A stretch of DNA of 64,000 bases, taken from contig CAVZHO010000019.1 in NCBI GenBank assembly GCA_963775085.1, positions 1 through 64,000 of the forward strand, written 5' to 3'. The DNA is from JAAFIP01 sp963775085 (lineage in GTDB: Bacteria; Pseudomonadota; Gammaproteobacteria; Burkholderiales; Burkholderiaceae_C). Every line of letters begins with the position of its first letter. Positions within the stretch are counted from its first letter, which is position 1. The translations under genes and the position numbers were made by a program. The notes beneath the pieces were generated by a model that searched no databases, was not told the origin of the DNA, and saw only the letters and a list, made by a program, of their open reading frames with translations. Positions 60,323 to 64,000 of this stretch are shown here, in pieces.

Positions 60323-60964
60323 TTAAAACCGGATGCCTGCCGGATTGGCCGGTGCTGGCTCGGACGGCGCTGCCGGGGTGGGGGCTGGCGCAGGTGCCGC
60401 TGCCACCGGCGCGGGAGCGGGCGCACGCGCCACCATCGGGGCGGGTGCCGGGTTGCGATAAGCGGCGGGCAGCTTGGAGCTGGCCGGGTAACCGGCAGCG
60501 TCCAGATACTGCGCCCAGTCCTGCTCGGAATAGCCTTTGAGGATCTGGCCGCCAATGGTGGTGGCCGGCAGGGACGACTCACCCGTCAAGCGGCGCAGGG
60601 CTTCGATGTCTTCGTTGCTGTCAATGGTTTTTTCGGTAAAGGGAATGCCACGCGCGGTGAGCATCGAACGGCCTGCGTTGCAAGGCGCGCAGTCTTTGCC
60701 GGTGAAGATCGTGACCGGGAACTTGCCGACGACCGTGCGCAGCTCCAGCGGCAAAGCGGGGTTGCTGGCAGCGCTGCCCGCAGCCTTGCCAGCGCCTGCC
60801 GTTACTTTGGCCTTGGCCGCGGCGGGAGGCGGCTGGTCGGAGAAGGTGACCTTGCCATCCGGCCCGACGATGCGGTACAGCTGCTGGGCCTGAGTTTGCA
60901 GGCTAAAACCGGCCATAGTCCCTATCAGCAGGACATAAGTAGCTATCAATTTAGTAGTATTCAC
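60323..60964 (-). CDS. DUF4124-glutaredoxin fusion, exported
   Basis: 213 residues. Signal peptide (NTTKLIATYVLLIGTMAGFSLQTQAQ) built from a 30-bp repeat; DUF4124-like strand LYRIVGPDGKVTFSDQPP; glutaredoxin-like domain with TGKDCAPCNAGRSMLTARGI (CxxC) and cis-Pro SSLPATTIGGQILKGYSE; Ala/Pro-rich tail. GTG 60964 is chosen because TTGAGGAG precedes it at good spacing. Probably a periplasmic disulfide or thiol protein. Confidence 0.85.
   Translation of the reverse strand: MNTTKLIATYVLLIGTMAGFSLQTQAQQLYRIVGPDGKVTFSDQPPPAAAKAKVTAGAGKAAGSAASNPALPLELRTVVGKFPVTIFTGKDCAPCNAGRSMLTARGIPFTEKTIDSNEDIEALRRLTGESSLPATTIGGQILKGYSEQDWAQYLDAAGYPASSKLPAAYRNPAPAPMVARAPAPAPVAAAPAPAPTPAAPSEPAPANPAGIRF
60916..60945 (-). 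repeat. 30-bp palindromic element forming a signal peptide core
   Basis: Minus strand TAGCTACTTATGTCCTGCTG... ending AGGGACTA, common phase IATYVLLIGT. Confidence 0.87.
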
Positions 60965-61005
60965 CGGAAAACTCCTCAAGCTTGAAAAAGGTGGTTACGC
61001 CCGCT

Positions 61006-63054
61006 TCAGGCCATGCCTTGGTGGCGCAGCAGCGCATCAATCTGCGGCTCGCGCCCTCTAAACGCCTTAAAGCTGTCCATGGCTGACCGGCTGCCGCCGA
61101 CTTCCAGAATCTCCTGGCGGTAGCGCTTGCCAGCCGCCATATTAGCCGATGGCTGGGGGCTTTCTTCAAAAGCGGCGTATGCATCGGCCGACAGCAGCTC
61201 GGCCCATTTGTAACTGTAGTAGCCCGCCGCATAGCCACCCGAGAAGATATGGCTGAAGGTGTGGGGCGTGCGCGCGTAGGCGGGCGGCTGGAGTACCGAC
61301 ACTTCATCGCGCACGGTTTGCAGCACTTGCAAGGCATCGCCGCCACCCTGGTGCAAGAGCATGTCAAACAGCGAGAACTCGATCTGGCGCAGGGTCTGCA
61401 GGCCGCTCTGGAAGTTTTTGGCGGCCAGCATTTTGTCAAACAGCGCGCGCGGCAGCGGCAGGCCGGTGTCTACGTGCGCGGTCATGTGCTTGAGCACGTC
61501 CCACTCCCAGCAGAAGTTTTCCATAAATTGGCTGGGCAGCTCGACCGCGTCCCATTCCACACCGCTGATGCCACTGACATCGCGCTCGTTCACCTGGGTC
61601 AGCATATGGTGCAGGCCGTGGCCGAACTCGTGGAACAGGGTGGTGACGTCATCGTGCGTCAGCAGGGGCGGTTTGCCGTCCACGCCGTCGGCAAAGTTGC
61701 ACACCAGGTGGGCGATGGGGGTTTGTAGCGCGAGTGTGTCGGGGCGCAGCCAGCGGGCACGCACGTCGTCCATCCAGGCGCCGCCGCGCTTGCCGGTACG
61801 GGCGGGCTGGTCCAGGTAGAACTGGGCGATGGTTTGGCCACCGCGTTGCAGTGCGTAGAACTCCACTTTGCTATTCCACACCGGGGCGGTATCTTTGACG
61901 ATCGCCACTTCAAACAGCGTCTCGATAATTTTGAACAGCCCCGCCAGCACCTTGGGCGCGGTGAAGTACTGCTTGACCTCTTGCTCACTGAAGCTATAGC
62001 GCGCTTCTTTGAGCTTTTCGCCGATGTAGGGCCAGTCCCAGGCTTGCGGGTTTTTCAGGTTCAACTCTTTGGCGGCAAATTCGCGCATATCGGCCAGATC
62101 TTGCACAGCGTAGGGGCGGGCACGTTGGCCCAGGTCGCGCAGAAAGGTGATGACCTGCGCGGGCGAGTCGGCCATCTTGGGCACGATGGAGACCTGGGCG
62201 TAGTTTTGGTAGCCCAGCAGCACGGCCTCCTCGTTACGCAGGGCAATGGTCTCGCGCAGGATGGCGCTGTTGTCGAATTCGGGGCGGACTTTGCCTTCTA
62301 CCTCAAACAATTCGGACGCGCGGGTGGTGTTGGCCTTGTACAGCTTTTCGCGCAACGCACTGCTGGTGGCAAACTGCATGATGGGCAGGTAGCAGGGCAT
62401 TTTCAGGCTCAGCTTGTGCAGGTTCACATCGTCAGGCCTGCCGTCTTTTTCAAACTGCTTTTTAGCGGCCTCACGCGCGGTCTGCACCACGTCGGCCGGC
62501 ACACCCGCCAGTTCGTCAGCCGTGGCGTAGTAGGCATAGGCCTCGGTGCTGTCCAATGCGTTTTCGCTGAACTTCTGGCTGATCTCGGCCTGGCGTTCCT
62601 GAATGACCGCAAAGCGCTCCTTGGCCGCGCCTTGCAGGTCGGCACCGCCCAGCTTGAAGCCGCGCATGGCGTTGCTGTGCGCCTTGGCCTGCTCGGTGTT
62701 GAGCGTGGCCACGTCCATGGCTTTGTACTTGGCGTACAGGCGTTCGTCAGAGCCCAGGCGCGTGTAAAACTCGGTGATCCTGGGCAGCGCCTCGTTGTAG
62801 GCGGCGCGCAGCTCGGGCGTGTCCATCACGCTGTTTAAATGGCTGACTGCGCCCCAGGCCCGACCGAGCTTTTCGTTCACCACGTCGAGTTCTTTGCTCA
62901 TCGCCAGCCACTGCGCGGGGAAGTCCTTGGCCGTCACCTTTTCTAGCGCCGCATTGGCCTCAATTAGCAGTGCATCGATAGCCGGAGCCACATGGGTGGG
63001 CTGGATGGCGGCGAACTGGGGGAGATCGGTAAAGTCTAAAAGCGGATTGGTCAT
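61006..63054 (-). CDS. prlC: Oligopeptidase A, M3 family
   Basis: 682-residue zinc metallopeptidase. The zinc motif is TTLFHEFGHGLHHMLTQ, with a second Glu in the following helix; opening MTNPLLDFTDLPQFAAIQP matches PrlC. The start 63054 is chosen since further in-frame sequence (MRNFCAFCVTSQ) is translation of a repeat. Degrades short peptides, including cleaved signal peptides, in the cytoplasm. Confidence 0.95.
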   Translation of the reverse strand: MTNPLLDFTDLPQFAAIQPTHVAPAIDALLIEANAALEKVTAKDFPAQWLAMSKELDVVNEKLGRAWGAVSHLNSVMDTPELRAAYNEALPRITEFYTRLGSDERLYAKYKAMDVATLNTEQAKAHSNAMRGFKLGGADLQGAAKERFAVIQERQAEISQKFSENALDSTEAYAYYATADELAGVPADVVQTAREAAKKQFEKDGRPDDVNLHKLSLKMPCYLPIMQFATSSALREKLYKANTTRASELFEVEGKVRPEFDNSAILRETIALRNEEAVLLGYQNYAQVSIVPKMADSPAQVITFLRDLGQRARPYAVQDLADMREFAAKELNLKNPQAWDWPYIGEKLKEARYSFSEQEVKQYFTAPKVLAGLFKIIETLFEVAIVKDTAPVWNSKVEFYALQRGGQTIAQFYLDQPARTGKRGGAWMDDVRARWLRPDTLALQTPIAHLVCNFADGVDGKPPLLTHDDVTTLFHEFGHGLHHMLTQVNERDVSGISGVEWDAVELPSQFMENFCWEWDVLKHMTAHVDTGLPLPRALFDKMLAAKNFQSGLQTLRQIEFSLFDMLLHQGGGDALQVLQTVRDEVSVLQPPAYARTPHTFSHIFSGGYAAGYYSYKWAELLSADAYAAFEESPQPSANMAAGKRYRQEILEVGGSRSAMDSFKAFRGREPQIDALLRHQGMA

Positions 63055-63083
63055 GGGGCGCTGGGTGGTAGGGATGGTTTGGG

Positions 63084-63237
63084 ATGTAACGCAAAAAGCG
63101 CAAAAATTTCGCAAAAAACGCTAAAAAAAAGAAAACGGATTTTGGACTGGCAACACATTAGCTGGAGACGTGGACATCCAATTTCAACGGCTTTTTTTAG
63201 CGCTTTTTGCGAAATTTTTGCGCTTTTTGCGATACCT
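63084..63237. repeat. AGGTAACGCAAAAA-bounded intergenic repeat, copy 4
   Basis: Begins ATGTAACGCAAAAAGCGC and ends TTTTTGCGATACCT, with long inverted arms (about 45 nt each) around GGACTGGCAACACATTAGC. Lies just before prlC, in the gap to yhbY (same strand). Confidence 0.78.
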
Positions 63238-63263
63238 ATGGGTTCCTCATAGCAAAAACAGGC

Positions 63264-63737
63264 TCAACCTTGCGAAGCCTTCTTCACCGACTTCTGCTTC
63301 ACCTTGGCGCGCTTGACCGTGCCACCGCGCGTCAAGCGCTCGTTGCCCAGCACGCGCAGCATTTTCACCTCGGGGCGTTGGCCGCCACGGCTGCTGTATT
63401 TCAAAATTTTCACATCCTTGGGGCCCGACATGCGGTCTTCGTCGACGGTTTTCTCACGGGCCACCTTGGGTCGCCACAGCACCAGCAGCTTGCCAATGTT
63501 ATTGATCTGCGCCGCGCCCAGTGTGTCGGCCAGTTCGTTGTAGTAGCCCAGGCGGGCCTCCCGGTCGTCGCCCAGTACGCGCACCTTGATCAGGCCGTGG
63601 GACTTGAGGGCGTTGTCCACCTCTTTGGTGACGGCGGGTGTCAGCCCATCGCCCCCAATCATGACCACCGGATCAAGGTGGTGCGCCTCGGCGCGGTGGG
63701 CTTTACGTTGCTGGATGGTGAGGATAAGTCTAGTCAT
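63264..63737 (-). CDS. yhbY: YhbY family RNA-binding protein
   Basis: 157 residues: CRM/YhbY fold with LILTIQQRKAHRAEAHHLDP, VMIGGDGLTPAVTKEVDNAL, HGLIKVRVLGDDREAR and NNIGKLLVLWRP, then a basic tail (about 60 residues) of the betaproteobacterial type. ATG 63737. Associates with pre-50S ribosomal subunits. Divergent from rlmE, a conserved arrangement. Confidence 0.93.
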   Translation of the reverse strand: MTRLILTIQQRKAHRAEAHHLDPVVMIGGDGLTPAVTKEVDNALKSHGLIKVRVLGDDREARLGYYNELADTLGAAQINNIGKLLVLWRPKVAREKTVDEDRMSGPKDVKILKYSSRGGQRPEVKMLRVLGNERLTRGGTVKRAKVKQKSVKKASQG

Positions 63738-63798
63738 GGGACAATTATCGTCTTTAATCGGTACATGCACGCTGATTAAAGTGCCCTTAACCAGACCG

Positions 63799-63924
63799 AG
63801 GTAACGCGAAAAACGCAAAAAGAACGCTAAAAACGCTAAAAAATCCAATGCAAATTTCTTCTGGGCAGTTTTGAGATTTTTGTTTTGCGTTTTTTGCGTA
63901 TTTTTAGCGCTTTTTGCGTTACCT
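63799..63924. repeat. AGGTAACGC-bounded intergenic repeat, copy 5
   Basis: Begins AGGTAACGCGAAAAACGC and ends AGCGCTTTTTGCGTTACCT. It occupies the divergent yhbY-rlmE gap, so it lies where the promoters would be. Confidence 0.75.
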
Positions 63925-63938
63925 TCTCCCCACCCCGT

Positions 63939-64000
63939 ATGAAGACCAAGACCCAATCCAAAAAAGTCAACAAAGCCTGGCTCAACGACCATGTGAACGA
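63939..64000 (+). CDS. rlmE: 23S rRNA (uridine-2'-O-)methyltransferase, 5' end
   Basis: Only the first 20 codons are in the window: MKTKTQSKKVNKAWLNDHVN. This matches the start of betaproteobacterial RlmE/FtsJ proteins, and the divergent position to yhbY supports it. RlmE methylates U2552 of 23S rRNA. Truncated by the window edge. Confidence 0.82.
   Translation, partial: MKTKTQSKKVNKAWLNDHVN

Overview
The window looks like the chromosome of a betaproteobacterium of the Comamonadaceae type (Rhodoferax/Polaromonas-like). This is inferred from GC-rich coding, a Bug-type (TctC) binding protein, a hutCDIGF arrangement, circularly permuted ATP-grasp/alpha-E proteins, an Anbu protease and the yhbY/rlmE divergence. 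No rRNA, tRNA or CRISPR array was recognised.

Layout. 1-8.4 kb: frameshifted glnS, cupin, acyl-CoA-dehydrogenase-like enzyme, Bug receptor, a tandem-repeat exported protein and a Tau/Ssu-type ABC importer. 8.5-16.6 kb: complete histidine utilisation locus, hutUH on the minus strand and hutCDIGF on the plus strand around a HutC-type operator; HutF and HutG show that the five-step route through formylglutamate is used. 16.9-21.9 kb: macA-macB-like exporter whose adaptor carries two internal Spy/LTXXQ-like repeats, then uppP. 21.9-32 kb: accessory island with hipBA, a DUF2779 nuclease overlapping a Tat-exported FAH-fold protein, decayed HNH genes, a two-domain AAA ATPase with an unknown partner, a Phd/PIN toxin-antitoxin pair and WYL regulators (one intact, one remnant). 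32-45.4 kb: hydrolase-Anbu pair, mutS, two-subunit molybdenum hydroxylase, suhB, pbpG, ridA and a frameshifted comEC. 45.4-48.2 kb: decayed chromosomal integron (three leftward cassettes, two attC sites, truncated intI) and a tandem duplication. 48.2-64 kb: ATP-grasp/alpha-E, a moxR-[toxin-antitoxin]-DUF58-transglutaminase-mltB run, HDAC-like deacetylase, PhyH, trxC, cold-shock-like protein, K+ channel, a small lipoprotein, a DUF4124-glutaredoxin protein, prlC, yhbY and the start of rlmE.

The most striking signal is a dispersed 30-bp element (TAGCTGCTTACGTCCT-N7-AGGACTA) present at least 13 times. Eight copies lie inside genes, all in the gene's own orientation; seven are read in the same codon phase, giving peptides like IAAYVLxxGT. 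Three of these copies form the hydrophobic core of signal peptides. A second family, of about 70-155 bp, bounded by AGGTAACGCAAAAA-like inverted ends, occupies five intergenic gaps.

Several genes (glnS, comEC twice, a hypothetical gene, two HNH genes) carry apparent single-base frameshifts. In glnS, which is normally essential, sequencing error is the likeliest cause; in the accessory regions real decay is equally possible.
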